From assembly GCA_033239525.1 (NCBI GenBank), contig BSYO01000013.1, positions 5,976,501 through 6,040,500 of the forward strand: a stretch of 64,000 nucleotides of DNA, written 5' to 3'. Position 1 is the first letter of the stretch; each line of letters starts with the position of its first letter. The notes beneath the pieces were generated by a model that made no database searches, was not told the DNA's origin, and saw only the letters and a list, made by a program, of their open reading frames with translations. Shown piece after piece: positions 48,246 to 60,029 of this stretch. This stretch comes from Nepenthes gracilis. Lineage: Eukaryota; Streptophyta; Magnoliopsida; Caryophyllales; Nepenthaceae. A program made the position numbers and the translations under genes.

Positions 48246-48556
48246 AAAATCCGAGTTCCCATGCAAATATGCCTTCGTATTCCATACGTAACTGACAAGC
48301 CAAGAGACGTGAGACATATCCCATAGCCCATTGTTATGTCACGTTGCTCTGCGTTCCTTTTCTTCAATCAGTCTCCCACTTCTCTCTCTCTCTCTCTCTC
48401 TCTTTCTCTTTCTCTGTATTGATTCTATTCCAGGAAAAGAGTGATTTGATTTAGTGAAGGATCTTGTCTTTGTATTTAATCATCGCTAGAAGCTAAACAC
48501 CTACTTGGAATGCCAGAGAGCTCTCTGTTTCTCTCTACTTCTCCTCCCTCTTCCAC
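47974..48556. other. Upstream flank of TAS3 with (CT)n microsatellites
   Basis: (CT)n tracts lie at 48209-48242 (about 17 units) and 48380-48403. Such tracts are common in plant promoters and 5' leaders. Arginine-glutamate or leucine-serine repeat frames across them are artefacts of the repeat. Confidence 0.7.
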
Positions 48557-48563
48557 TATATAA
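48557..48563 (+). promoter_or_regulatory. Candidate TATA box of TAS3
   Basis: TATATAA lies about 265 bases upstream of the first miR390 site and is followed by a C/T-rich leader. Position and motif are the only support. Confidence 0.4.
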
Positions 48564-48726
48564 CTTCCATCCGTCTCTTCAAAGGCGATCTCCTCTTCCC
48601 TATTTCTGTACACGTCTTCGTTTCCTATTTATATCACTTCGACTGGCTCTTCCTACGCTTGCCATTGTTAATCCTTCTTTATGTTCCTCTCTATCTTTGC
48701 AGCTTCAAGGGCTATTTCTCGTTGCC

Positions 48727-48801
48727 ATGGAATTCCCAAACCCCACGTATTGCAGAGCAGGACTATGGCTTTTGGTTGCTGTTGCTTTATATGGAGGATG
48801 A
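48727..48801 (+). CDS. TAS3 short ORF (24 codons) upstream of the 5' miR390 site
   Basis: ATG in a good context (GTTGCCATGGAA) opens MEFPNPTYCRAGLWLLVA and stops at TGA 48799-48801, 21 bases before the miR390 site begins. In characterised TAS3 RNAs a short ORF ends close to the 5' site, and ribosomes stall against the AGO7-miR390-SGS3 complex, which aids siRNA production. The peptide is not known to have a function of its own. The same frame is open further upstream to 48505, so the true start depends on the transcription start. Confidence 0.5.
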   Translation: MEFPNPTYCRAGLWLLVAVALYGG

Positions 48802-48822
48802 ACACCTACTCTCGCTTGTCAT

Positions 48823-48843
48823 GGCGCTATCCTACCTGAGCTT
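48823..48843 (+). promoter_or_regulatory. 5' miR390 target site (non-cleavable type)
   Basis: GGCGCTATCC then TA then CCTGAGCTT is complementary to miR390 everywhere except opposite miRNA positions 10 (A:A mismatch) and 11 (G:U wobble). A mismatch at position 10 is the hallmark of the TAS3 5' site, which holds AGO7 without being cut. Confidence 0.88.
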
Positions 48844-48863
48844 TAATTATTTATCTTTTTTTT

Positions 48864-48884
48864 TTTTTGACCTTGCAAGACTTT
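48864..48884 (+). ncRNA. tasiARF-like siRNA
   Basis: The core TTGACCTTGCAAGAC matches the conserved tasiARF core TTGACCTTGTAAGAC at 14 of 15 positions. The one change (T to C at siRNA position 13) turns a G:U pair into a G:C pair with the conserved ARF target sequence GTCTTGCAAGGTCAAG. The last three bases are TTT instead of the usual CCC or similar. Confidence 0.8.
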
Positions 48885-48979
48885 TTATTTTTTATCTAAT
48901 TTTATTATTTAATTTTATATTATATACTTATTTATCATCTTATTTTTAATTTTTATTAAATTTTTTTACTTAATTTTAA

Positions 48980-49000
48980 ATTACTATTCCTCCTGAGCTA
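48980..49000 (+). promoter_or_regulatory. 3' miR390 target site (cleavable type)
   Basis: CTATTCCTCCTGAGCTA pairs with miR390 positions 2-17 with only a G:U at position 13; positions 1, 18, 20 and 21 mismatch. Positions 10-11 are paired, so slicing between 48990 and 48991 is expected. This cut sets the 21-nt register. Confidence 0.8.
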
Positions 49001-49060
49001 TAGCTGTATTATAACTATATTTAATTAAAAGAATAAATTTTATAAAATTAATGTATTATT

Positions 49061-50990
49061 GAAGTTGGGCATAATATATTTGAGTGTTTCTCAAGCTGTT
49101 GTAATCTTGTCGTTTGTTTATGTGCTGATTGCTTTTTCGTTAGCATAGATTTTGAAGCACAACACAATCATAAATCAATCAGAAAAAAGAAAAAGAAAAA
49201 GCACCCATAACTTCTAGCATTTCTTTTCAAGCTCTGTAAAAATGGCATCGGGTTTCTGCAACAGCAGCAAAGGATTCTTTTTCTTCTTCTTCTTCCTTTC
49301 AGTTTGATTGCAGCAAAGGAATATTGCGGACAGTGTTATTAAGCATAATCTTTAATGGCGATACGCAAAATACGATTCAGCAGAGTTGTACAGAAATTAC
49401 AATTGCGGATTAATCTGAATGAATTTGTACTTAATATGGGTTGAAGATTATTTTCTTGTTCTTTTATTATTAATGTAGTAAACCAGAAATGCGACTCAGA
49501 CCAGTTTTTGACATTATTAATAGGTTACTAGGCACCACACTAACAATTTCATTGGCTATGACGATCAAGTACACAAATTTTGTGTTACAATATGATTAGG
49601 AAAAGCTTATATTATCTTGGTATATGTTAAGAATAATATTTTTAATTTTATGTTACAATCCATAAATTATAATAAATTGATCTTATATTAAATTTAGAAA
49701 TATTACGTGCCACTATCAAGAGGGGAGCAAAAAAATATTTTTTTCATGATATTTCTTTTCGCGTCCCCAACCCATGCAAGTAATTTAACAAATAATTAAA
49801 TATTATGAATTAATTTGTTCTCTCTTTTTTATATAATTGAACAAATCTAAATTAACCAAATAAAGTTTTCAACCGGATTTGAACTCAAAGAATCCAAATA
49901 TTGGAATGGACTTAAACAAACCGATAAACCCAAGAAAGACATGATATCCAAGATAGACAATGGACATAAAACCTGATTAAATTGACTCTATCAAATCATT
50001 AAATAAATAATATGTATTAATTTGCATATATAAAATTAATTTGTAAAAAAATTATTAACCAGATATTTAACATAGATAATGTAGAACCTATATAAATTTT
50101 CATATTGATAAATATAGAATCTAACATTAAAAACTATCAAAAACTATTCACTTTTCAATATAAGATTAAATGAATCCAAATAGATGTCAATTAATAATAA
50201 ACCCTTTTGATTCTCATGGTTCAAGTTCCTATAAATAATTGTTAAATACTCTTAATCTAAAAGCTTAGAAAATAGAACAAAATTATGGGTCTAGAATTTA
50301 GAAAGTAAATATATCTACGATAACAAAATATGTCCATAAAACAAATAAAGAAACAAAAAATAATAAAATATGCGTAAAATTTAATATATAAAATAATCCA
50401 AATACATTAAATGTCCAAATCTTATTTCATACACTTAATTCATAATCTATAAACGAATATCAAATAATTAAAATATATAAAATTATTCAAATATCTAAAT
50501 ATCACAAATCCAAAAGGTTTAAATTTTTAAGTTGGATACATCCAAATATTAAGTCAAATATGTAAATCTTAAGAGGTCAAATTATTTTAAACAACAAATA
50601 TAATATAGGTAAAACTTTAAAAAGTCTAAAACATACTAGAAATAGAGAATCAATGATTGATAACTCACACATCAACTAATTAAAGAACCAATTCTAAGGA
50701 TGTCTAAAGACAATATTTCATCAATTTCATATAATAATTTTTTTTAAAAAAATAAGTGACTGACTGTATATCAAATCATAATTTTTTTATGTGGAAAATA
50801 TACAAATGTCAAAACTTCTTATTCTATGAAAAAGTATAAACACAAAGAGTTTTACTTTAGGAGAATCATAAATATAAATTTTTTCATCTCTTAGAAAAAT
50901 ATACAATTATATTACAAATCCAAAATAGAGTTTTAATTGGAGCGCTTATATAGATCAACAAATGCAACATCAAATACATAATTTTCATAA
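49061..50990. other. AT-rich intergenic DNA
   Basis: No gene, no clear element ends, no long tandem repeat. It consists of poly-A/T-rich, short-ORF-free DNA between TAS3 and the solo LTR. Confidence 0.7.
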
Positions 50991-50995
50991 CATTT

Positions 50996-52119
50996 TGATG
51001 GGTCTGATAATATTATGGGCCAATTCAGTCTCAAGCCTGACCACTAGCACAATAAGAGGCCCAACAAGTGGTGGGTTAAATCTCAACAATGAGATCAATC
51101 TAGCCAAAACCATAGACTATAGTGGCAACTAAAATGGGCCTAAGAAGCGATGGGTCAAAGGGGACAAGTATCAACAATTCAACCGATAATGCAATCAAAC
51201 AGATCAATCCGAAAGGCTCTTAGGCAGGCAACCAACATAGTGGTCAGAGCACACACATGTAGAGTACCGTCTAAAGCCATCTGACGATTGGATTAGGGGA
51301 TCTCTTATGGCCTCCTTACCATAACAAGGCGGTGCCTAATAAAGGAAGCTCCCATCAACGACCCAATGGCCAGCAGACCCAAAAGCGACACTTATCGTGG
51401 ACATTGGCGTCAAATCTTTACCCACAAAATATTTCAAATACTTCTCGCCATTACACGGCAAGGAGTGACTTGCTCCGACATCAGGGGAATTTTTCTTCGA
51501 TGTCAAAGGAATGCCCTACTCAAATCTATAAAGCCTATTTTCGGACAAGAAAAAGCATTAGTCCTCCAAAGAGTAAAGGGAGCATCAAAGTCTTTCCCTA
51601 CACAACTCTTCCATCTCCTTACAAAGTCACTTCTCACTGAGTATACCACTAGTGAACCACTTACCAAGTACATCCATAGTAAGCCACTTCACAAATGTAA
51701 CCCTAATGAGCCACTTACTAAGTGAAACCTTAGTGAACTGCTCACCAAGTACAGTTTTAGTGAGTCACTGACTGTGTGTAACCAAATAAGAGCCCGATTC
51801 TCCGTTCTCTCTAAGTTGTCCCTCGTTGAACATATAATATGACTCAATCCTCCTCTCACATCCCCCATTTACATATGATTCTGTATTGTCTTGCATCCTC
51901 CACATATCTTTTCATCTCTTAAAAAAAATTCTGATTTGAATATCGGAGATAAATAAAAAAAATAAGTCCCGTCAATCATCTGATCTCTTATTTATAGTTT
52001 TCGGTATTCAAATTTTAGATTTGTAGTAACAAAGATCAGACCCACTTCAATTCGATTCACAACGAAAGATTAAGTGGCTCACTAATCTATACCACAACAA
52101 GAACACCTTGGACACATCA
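50996..52119 (+). repeat. Solo LTR with intact target-site duplication
   Basis: 1124 bp, beginning TGATG and ending CATCA. CATTT flanks both ends (50991-50995 and 52120-52124), a perfect 5-bp target-site duplication, with no interior: a solo LTR formed by recombination between the two LTRs of a former element. Around 51640-51780 it has four or five degenerate copies of a TAGTGAGCCACTTACCAAGT-type unit of about 27 bp. The same family supplies the 3' LTR at 8060-9222 and probably the LTR at 38925. Open frames across 51332-51725 are chance frames in the LTR. Confidence 0.9.
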
Positions 52120-52124
52120 CATTT

Positions 52125-55100
52125 ATTTCACAAATATTTTTGTATAAAAATATTGTATTTAAATATTATTTATTTTATACAAATCAAATAAAATAGTCAA
52201 ATGTTCTATAAAACCTAAGAGTATTACAAAACTTTTAGTAAAAATAATACGCATATAACAATATATAAAATAGGAAAGCTAAAAAGTCACATACATATGC
52301 ATCAAAATATAAATAAAATTAAAAGATTACAAAAGTAGATCAAATAAATGGTTTAAAATACTTGTCTTCTATTTTAATCTAATAGATATGACAAGATTTA
52401 TCTCTAAAATCTTAATTTTGCAATTTCTCATTTCTCTTATTCTTCCTTTTCTCTTCTCTCTATCTCTTCTCACTATCTCTTTTTTCTCCTTTTTCCCATA
52501 AAATGACTAACAATGCATGCACGTACACTTTTATAATCCAATTGACATATAAATATCAAATAGGAGTGCATTAGATGCCCTTAATCGCCCTAATTTGCCC
52601 ACAAGTGTTACATCAGTATGGCTCAAGTGTCAATATTTTGTCAAAATTACACATGAGTATAGCATAGGCGCACATTAAGTGTCACTAACTCTACCCAAAA
52701 TACATATGAACATCACATAATTGTACAATAGGCGCCACCAATCTACAATTAATGAGCATAAGTGCTGCAGAGGTACGTATCAAGCGTGTGATTTCTACCT
52801 CGAACACATACATGTAGAGTCATGCGCCCTTCATGCACTGGGTTTGCTTCCCAAAATCAAATCTCTATTCGATTTTCGTTATATGATTATTTCTAAATTG
52901 TACAAAATTATTTTAATAACGCTATAATTCTATATTGAAAGTTGGGCATTACATAGATAAATAACACAAGTGCTGCACTTGCGCACCCAAAGGTGCGTTT
53001 GTGGCTATTCAGTCTTTACATTCTCAAGTTCGAACTCTAGCTTTATTATAAAAGGCTCAATGCAATTTTATGGCTTGAGAGAAAGATAATTTTTAATACA
53101 AGGTCACGGTACAAAAAAGTGAAAATAAAGAAAAGAGAGCGGGGAAAAGATTTTAGCATCCAATTAAAATCTAATTTAAATTTTATTCTTTATCAAATTT
53201 GGATACATTACAATAATTTATTGTTAGAACATTTTTTCTTTAATTATTCATTTTCATGATATAGTCTTCTCTTTTGAGCTCTAATGTATGTCGGAGATTA
53301 GATTTGACCATTATTCACTCAGTTGAAGGGATTATATTTATAACCGGTTACTATTTTATAGTAAATTTATTTAAAATTTATCTCATAATTTTTTTCTTAG
53401 TTAAGAAAAAATTTTTAATTTAATATTATCAAATAATTGGTATACTTAGTTATATTAGTAATTTTTTATATTTTCACTGTATTTGACAGACAATGATTGA
53501 TAAAAAAATTGAGAAATTTATTTTCTCTTCTCCCATTATATACATATTTTTGTTTCTAAAAAATTTCAGCATATAGACTCTACAAAAAGTATTTTTAGTA
53601 CAAAAGTTAGTGCATACATTACCAGTGAATTGTATTTCATTATGAAAATGTTTAATAATTATGATTTTAGGTTTACTAATAATTAGGTTTACTAATTGTT
53701 AATTTTTTTTTTATTTTATTTTACAGGTTGTGGAATTGGTTGAATATGTGTTTAATAGAGGTACTTTTTGCAAGCATTATATTACAGACGCAATTAAAAG
53801 CAGATCATGCAACTGGCTCAATCTTGTTGATTTAAAATTGTATGAGATTTGATTGAGGTATTAAAATATTATAAATTGATATAATTATAAAATTAGATTT
53901 GATTAATTTTTTTTTTTAATTGGACACGATTATAAATGAAAATATCCAATTTGTCCCAAATAATTGATTTTTTTTATAAATATATTTTTTATTTTAAATA
54001 AATGCTAAACTAAAAAATTATTTTAACAAAATATAATTTATATAATTAATAACTTTTTATATAGAGTTTTTTGAGTCTGAATCTTTAAACATGTCCTAAA
54101 GGGCTCATGTGACACAACTCAAAATATAAAAAATATTATTTATTTATCATAAATTTTAACATTCGGTAATATAAATTAACTTATAATTAAAATATCAATT
54201 CTCAAAAAAATATATGAGGAATAACATATCTAGTACATTCACCAAAATTTGAAAACATATTCCCAAGTATAAATAATCAATCACTTTGTAGAATAGAAAT
54301 ATCAATATTAAAAAAAAAATCTTTCAAACTCTCGCTCATAGACTGCTAATTTTAAAATCATTTCTATCTAGTATTCAACGGGAATCCCACAAATTTTAAA
54401 TAGTATTTGTGATATCTTTTCAATTTGGAGTTGAGAAAATATATGAATGAGTCAAATAATTAACAATTAAATAAAGTTAACAATATTAAAATATAAATAA
54501 ATATTTTAAATTATAATATTAAATGTACTGAAAAATCAATAACAATATGTAATATATCAATGTTATACAAGACTCAATACTATATTGTAATTACGATTTA
54601 AGAGTTATAAGGACAACTAAATATCAAGAATGTAATAGAGATTCCACCAAATTCGATCAATATCTCAACACGAGATCGCAATTGTACGAAATAATAATAA
54701 TTTTTATAAACCTCGTTCTGTTATAGTGACTAAAGATCGAGTGTTTAAGCCTCAATGGTTGGATAAGTTTAACAAGCTTACCCAATATCCATAGATGCTC
54801 ACGAACGTACAATCCTATCGAATACTATACAAATAGCATATTTATACTGTCTATGATGCCCTATATTGTAATATCTTAAATACTACTCTTTATGATGGGT
54901 ATTAGGTTATAAGTGTTCCTTCTTAAAATCACGACCTCATCATTTGAATTGGCATATGTATCAAAAAAAAAAAAAAAGCTATCTTAAGGATTTACGGACA
55001 TCTATTTATTAGAATACTTTAGAATATTTACACACTTTCTTTTATTTATCCTTAAAATCCTAACAAAATATATCCACACAATTTAAATTAATACAAATAA

Positions 55101-55488
55101 TCAACTACCACGTGAATTAGAAAATCTAGTAATAGTTTGAATAGCTAACCAATCATTTAATATTTTATTAAATTATTGTCGACCTTTTAAGTGTGTCAAT
55201 CTTATTTGTAATACCATAAAATATATTTTATTTCTTCATGATTGAATGAATTCACAATTACGTATCTTATTTATATTTTATATTTTATTTATGTCTCGAG
55301 AATCTAATTGATATAATAAATTATCCTTAATTTTCTTCTTAACTTAACTTATAATTTAAATATATATATACACATACTACATATATTTATATTTTATGGT
55401 ACATATGTATACATACACAAAGTATACCAATTATACTCATATATATCTATATACACTTCTATAATTCAACATATATATACATATATAC
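52125..55488. other. AT-rich intergenic DNA, possible repeat debris
   Basis: No gene is seen. 52430-52990 has a C/T-rich run followed by GC-richer DNA with recurring GGCGCAC/GGCGCCAC and CACAAGTG motifs, similar in style to 12780-13130; both may be old LTR pieces. The rest is very AT-rich. Confidence 0.55.
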
Positions 55489-55709
55489 ATGTACATATAT
55501 CACATATATAAATACATATATGCCCCCTGTACACATACAATAAGCATATACTTACAGACATCCTCTACATTTATACACACACACGTATACATATTACAGA
55601 TACACACGTCTTTGTCCACAATAACAGCCATAAGACAACCACCTCCTCCTCAAACTGCCTATCATGAAGACATCAAGCCGTATAAATACCTACACGAAAG
55701 TTTACTCAT

Positions 55710-55770
55710 CATACATACATACATACATACATACATACATACATACATACATACATACATACATACATAC
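55710..55770. repeat. (CATA)n microsatellite
   Basis: About 15 uninterrupted tetranucleotide units inside a broader ACATATA-rich region (55360-55770). Frames reading YIHT repeats across it are not genes. Confidence 0.95.
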
Positions 55771-56169
55771 CCGTATAATATACATATTTACACATACAGA
55801 TGCCGCAAGTTATCCTTTTCCAATTGATTCCTCACCATTTCAAGTAACCATTCTCTCGCCATTTTAGACTACTAAATGATTTCGGTTGTTCAAAACAGAG
55901 CACAATACTCTATGTCTCTTCCCTCTCGATTTTGCACCGAAATCATAAAATCCAAACATTCAAAATCTAACATGTAAAACAAAGATATTTTTAGCTCCAT
56001 TGAATAAATTATCAAGCCTTGATTTAACCTGGATCCCCTAAAATTTTGGGATTTTTACCAGTCGAGCCGTGGGCTCTATTTTCTCGTTTCTTCACTTCAC
56101 CATCAAATTTCAACCAGATCCCACAAAATCATGACATACAAGTATAAATAACAGCATCAACAAGAAGAA

Positions 56170-56490
56170 ATGAATGATTTATTTGCCCCAGTTTTGGTTT
56201 TCTTCCTCGCGTCGGCATTAATGGCGGGTGGTTTCTTCTTCAGCTCCTACGCAATGTTTGCCCTCATGACCGCACAACATAATGGGGAGGGCCGATCCTA
56301 TGGTTTATTGGTTTCCAAAGTCAGCATCAATCTCTTCTCGCTGCAATCGTGTCGTCTTCCTCTTTCTTCTTCTTCTTTCCTCTTCCTCCTCCATCTCTTT
56401 TCTCTTCCATCCGTTCTTCGTCGCATCATCATAATTATTATTTTATTATATATATATATATATATATATATATCTTATATTTATTATTAG
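56170..56490 (+). CDS. Hypothetical small membrane protein or single exon (doubtful)
   Basis: An ATG opens MNDLFAPVLVFFLASALMAG, a plausible signal or membrane helix, then FFFSSYAMFALMTAQHNGEG. From about residue 45 the frame enters C/T-rich and (TA)n DNA and becomes low-complexity, so only the first 45 or so codons look coding. A TATA-like GTATAAATAAC lies only about 25 bases upstream, too close for a normal leader. I do not recognise a family. It could be a first exon whose partner lies downstream, a fragment, or chance. Confidence 0.2.
   Translation: MNDLFAPVLVFFLASALMAGGFFFSSYAMFALMTAQHNGEGRSYGLLVSKVSINLFSLQSCRLPLSSSSFLFLLHLFSLPSVLRRIIIIIILLYIYIYIYISYIYY
56447..56473. repeat. (TA)n microsatellite
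   Basis: About 13 TA units following a C/T-rich stretch. Confidence 0.9.
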
Positions 56491-59400
56491 GATTATTATC
56501 ATATTATATTGTAATTTTTATTTTTTTAAATTAAACATATAGATATATATATTCTTTTCTAAATTATCTAATTATCTTTATAATAACATCAACTAAAAAT
56601 ATATACTGAATTTTGTCATATTCAAGATCTTAATTTCTATTAATTCAGACCATTTAAATTTATTTATATAATTAAACATTTATCAAATTAATTTTAATAT
56701 ACTAAGATTTACTTAGTTTTATTTTTTTTTAAAAAAAAAGTCTAATGCACACTATCCATGAAGAATTCAAGTTAAAAATTCTAAATCTATGTTGATGATC
56801 TATTAATTTCAAGTCTAATGGACCCCAATTTACTATTAATTAACTAATGAATTAATTTTTATGATTAATTTTTTTAAATAGGTAATTAATGAACCAAAAA
56901 AATCTGAAATATTACAAAGATAATATTTCATCCTAAATTGTATATAGTTTTAAATATTTTTTTTATGTAAATATAACTTTTTAAATAAATATAATAATTT
57001 TAAAAAGTATTTATAGACCGGCCTAAATTTATCGAGTTTGACTTTTGGATAAACACGGTTAAGGTTTTGGGGCTCGGGTGATTTGGCATTGTCCATCATA
57101 ATTAAGCTTATTTATCATAAATTTTTATCTAAATCTGTTTAATTTTGATTAGCCAATTGTAGTAAGAAATTTTTTAAATTAATGTTGGGTACAAGTTCCC
57201 CAATGGGCTGCTTGGATTGAAACTGGGCCTTGATATGAGAAGTCGAGAACGGCCCAACTCAACTAAGCTAACGAGTCACGGTGATACACGTGGCATGACA
57301 TGACTTGATGATCAGTAATTAATCATCTCCTGTTTTTACATTATTGATTTAGTAACACTGGCGAATTTTTGATAATTTGGATTACACCTAAATTTAAACC
57401 AACGAAAAGTTATTTTCACTTTTTTTTTTCCTCAAAGAAAAATTAAAAATTTGACAAATTAATTTAATTTTTTGTCTATTAAGTCAATAGTATAATTTAT
57501 AAAAACATATTTAAATGTCTAACCCATTAAATATAATCTAACTCTTATAAAAGTTTCAAAAAAAAAAATTAAAAAAAAATACTTAACAATTAAATAAGAA
57601 TATAAATTTTCAAATTTCAAATTTCGGATTCGTGTTTATAGCTAGGTTAAAATGACGCTGATTGGGGCAATAATGTAGTCAAGCAAAAATCTACTTTGAG
57701 ATATGATTTTATTACTTAATACTGATATCGTCACTTAATGTAATAAAAAATAATCATATATAATATTAAAATGTGTTACTTATTTAGTAGCTGTTTAAAT
57801 AACGATTTAGTTAAATAGGTCCTAATCAATCTTAAAATTATCCAGAATGCTTTACATTCTGTGATGATTAGTATGACAACTTTTATTTCTGTCAGATATC
57901 TAACTGTCATAGAAAATTTATATATATAGGTATACGATATTGTTATATTTTAAAAAAATTGTGTATAAAAGAAGCATTTTTAAAATACATTTCTACAAGC
58001 AGTATAATTGTGGACCTTAACCAAGTCAATAGCAATATATGATTTTATGGGGCATGCGACAAATGTGAAGTTGTTGTGTGATAGTATTTTAATAAAGATT
58101 AGATCAACTCGTTCACATAATAAGTTATCTTTGGTTATTAATTAGTAAACAAAGGTGAAATAATATACTCTCTACTACTTGTAAAAAATTAATTAGTATA
58201 AAATATGTCGTTTTAGTATTAACTAAGTTGAGGTTTATAGATTATGAAGGGATGCCCCACAATCAATGTAACTTATAGTTAGCCAAATAGTAAATATTTT
58301 TCCGATGCATAAAAGTGATGGTCAAACTGAGAACTCAAATTAGGTGCTTAGGTAATGATCAGACTAAATATGAATATTATTTTAGTTTAGACATACTCTC
58401 CTTTTAAAATAAGTGATATCATAACGTGTATTTTATATTATATGTTCTTATTCATCCAAAATAGAAATGAGCAAATAATAGACCATTGTTTTCTCTATGT
58501 GTGAGTATTATGAATCATTTATTAACTCTATTTATACAAATTATCTCTTTTTGATTGTTATAAAATAATGATCTTAAAATTTGTAATCTTAACATGTTGT
58601 ATATGACTATGACTAATTCAACTATGAAAGTGTTTAAGTTTTCTGTCACTTTCTTATGAATAGTTAAACAAATAAAAAGTTATCAAAAATTCGTATGAGA
58701 CTCGTGTAAGAATCAGATTATTCATGTGTGTAAAGCGTGTGCAATGAGGCGCTAGGAGACAAGATTAAGTCAAGTGCTCGAGCGCCGATTTCTAATTGAT
58801 AGATGCTTGTTGATTTTACTTCACACTTGAGCGGTGAGAAGGTACAGATTTCAAATGTAATTTTATTTAGTTATTTTTTTTCTTGTTGTATTTCTCTTGT
58901 AGGCTATCAAGTGTGTTGAGAGGGGATTATATTTAATCATTATTTACTCGAGTTTCGAGTGATGAGATTTTGGATGGAGTTCTTGTAATCGATACTATTT
59001 ATAATGAATTTGTTCAAAATTTATTTAGTGATTTTTTTTTAGTTGAAAAGATTTTTCACGTTAAAAATTTTTATATATTGTTTATTTTTTATACTCACAA
59101 ATTTGGTGACTGATGATTGATAAGGGGTTTGGGTTTATTCCGTTACGCCGAGTTGAGTATATCTAGGTATTGAATTTCCAACATAAAGATGACATTAAGA
59201 AAGCAATTGAGCTAAAGTTTAGTGGCATGAGGGCAAAACGATGTACTATTTAGTTTTCATTTGTGACTAAACTTATTGTCGTCAAATTATAATACCGCAT
59301 AGCAATATAATTGTGAACGAATCATGAGAAAACTAAGATGGTCAAGTACGGTTTTAAATTTTAATCTCAATAGTGATTAAAAATACTTAATTTGACATGT

Positions 59401-59669
59401 TTAAATGGGTTTAGAATATAACAATATATTTTTAGGAATGTTGTGTTGTAAAGACTCAGTGGTGGTGTGGTGCAACATATTTGCTAATATGACTAAGGTT
59501 TGAGAATGTAAATATAGAAGCATGAGTGAGGTGCACCCAACCTTATTGTACAATAATGACCAACAGTCAGCAGCTAAAAATATTTTTTCAACTGTAAAAT
59601 TTCATTGTAACTAAATTAGAAATTAAAATTTTTAGCATAGAATTTTAACCAAATAAAAGTTTAATGTTT

Positions 59670-59721
<52 letters not shown>

Positions 59722-60029
59722 CAAACTGTTATAGATTTTATCCATAAATTTTCTTTGAAATTATAATTATATTTAGAAAAATTAAATTTAGTATAAAATT
59801 TGCATATTTAAATTAAGATGAAATTATATATTTTTATTTACTCTTTATAAATATTATTTTAAGCATATTAAATTAGATATCAAAAAATTAGCTTTTTTTT
59901 TTTAAAAAAATATATAGTAATTTATAATTATTATTTAAAAAATTAAGATAAAATTGTTCAATCAGAAAAGTTCGTGAATTTAAAAAAAAAAAAAAACGCT
60001 TTACCCTATGCAAAATTGATCCCGAGTCC
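56491..60029. other. AT-rich intergenic DNA and promoter side of the complex I gene
   Basis: No gene is seen. A (CT)n-(TA)n microsatellite lies at 59673-59720. A G-box-like CACGTGGC occurs near 57287. 58680-58960 is slightly GC-richer without recognisable content. Confidence 0.65.

Larger units (their letters stand above)
48590..49060 (+). ncRNA. TAS3: TAS3 trans-acting siRNA precursor (single tasiARF)
   Basis: TAS3 transcripts are bound by miR390-AGO7 at two sites. The 3' site is cut, RDR6 and SGS3 make the RNA double-stranded, and DCL4 dices it every 21 nt from the cut, releasing tasiARFs that target ARF2/3/4-type mRNAs. All the parts are here in the right order: a 5' miR390 site (48823-48843) mismatched at miRNA position 10, a tasiARF-like 21-mer (48864-48884), and a 3' site (48980-49000) paired through positions 2-17 with one G:U. 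The predicted cut (48990/48991) sets phase windows of which the sixth is 48865-48885, one base from the tasiARF. A small ORF ends just upstream of the 5' site, as in known TAS3 RNAs. Only one tasiARF is seen. Transcript ends are guesses. A decayed paralogue is possible, because DNA between the sites is very AT-rich. Confidence 0.85.

Noticed and set aside
48063..48367. ORFs with RERERE or SLSLSL runs around 48200
   Set aside because: Frames across a (CT)n microsatellite upstream of TAS3; repeat artefacts.
51332..51725. Two overlapping ORFs of 102 and 119 codons
   Set aside because: They lie wholly inside a solo LTR bounded by a target-site duplication and show no protein domain.
53020..53060. 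GTTCGAACTCTAG, a tRNA/SINE B-box-like motif
   Set aside because: No matching A box or cloverleaf could be built around it by eye; no tRNA or SINE call made.
55489..55867. ORFs reading YIHTYIHT repeats
   Set aside because: Produced by the (CATA)n microsatellite; not protein-coding.
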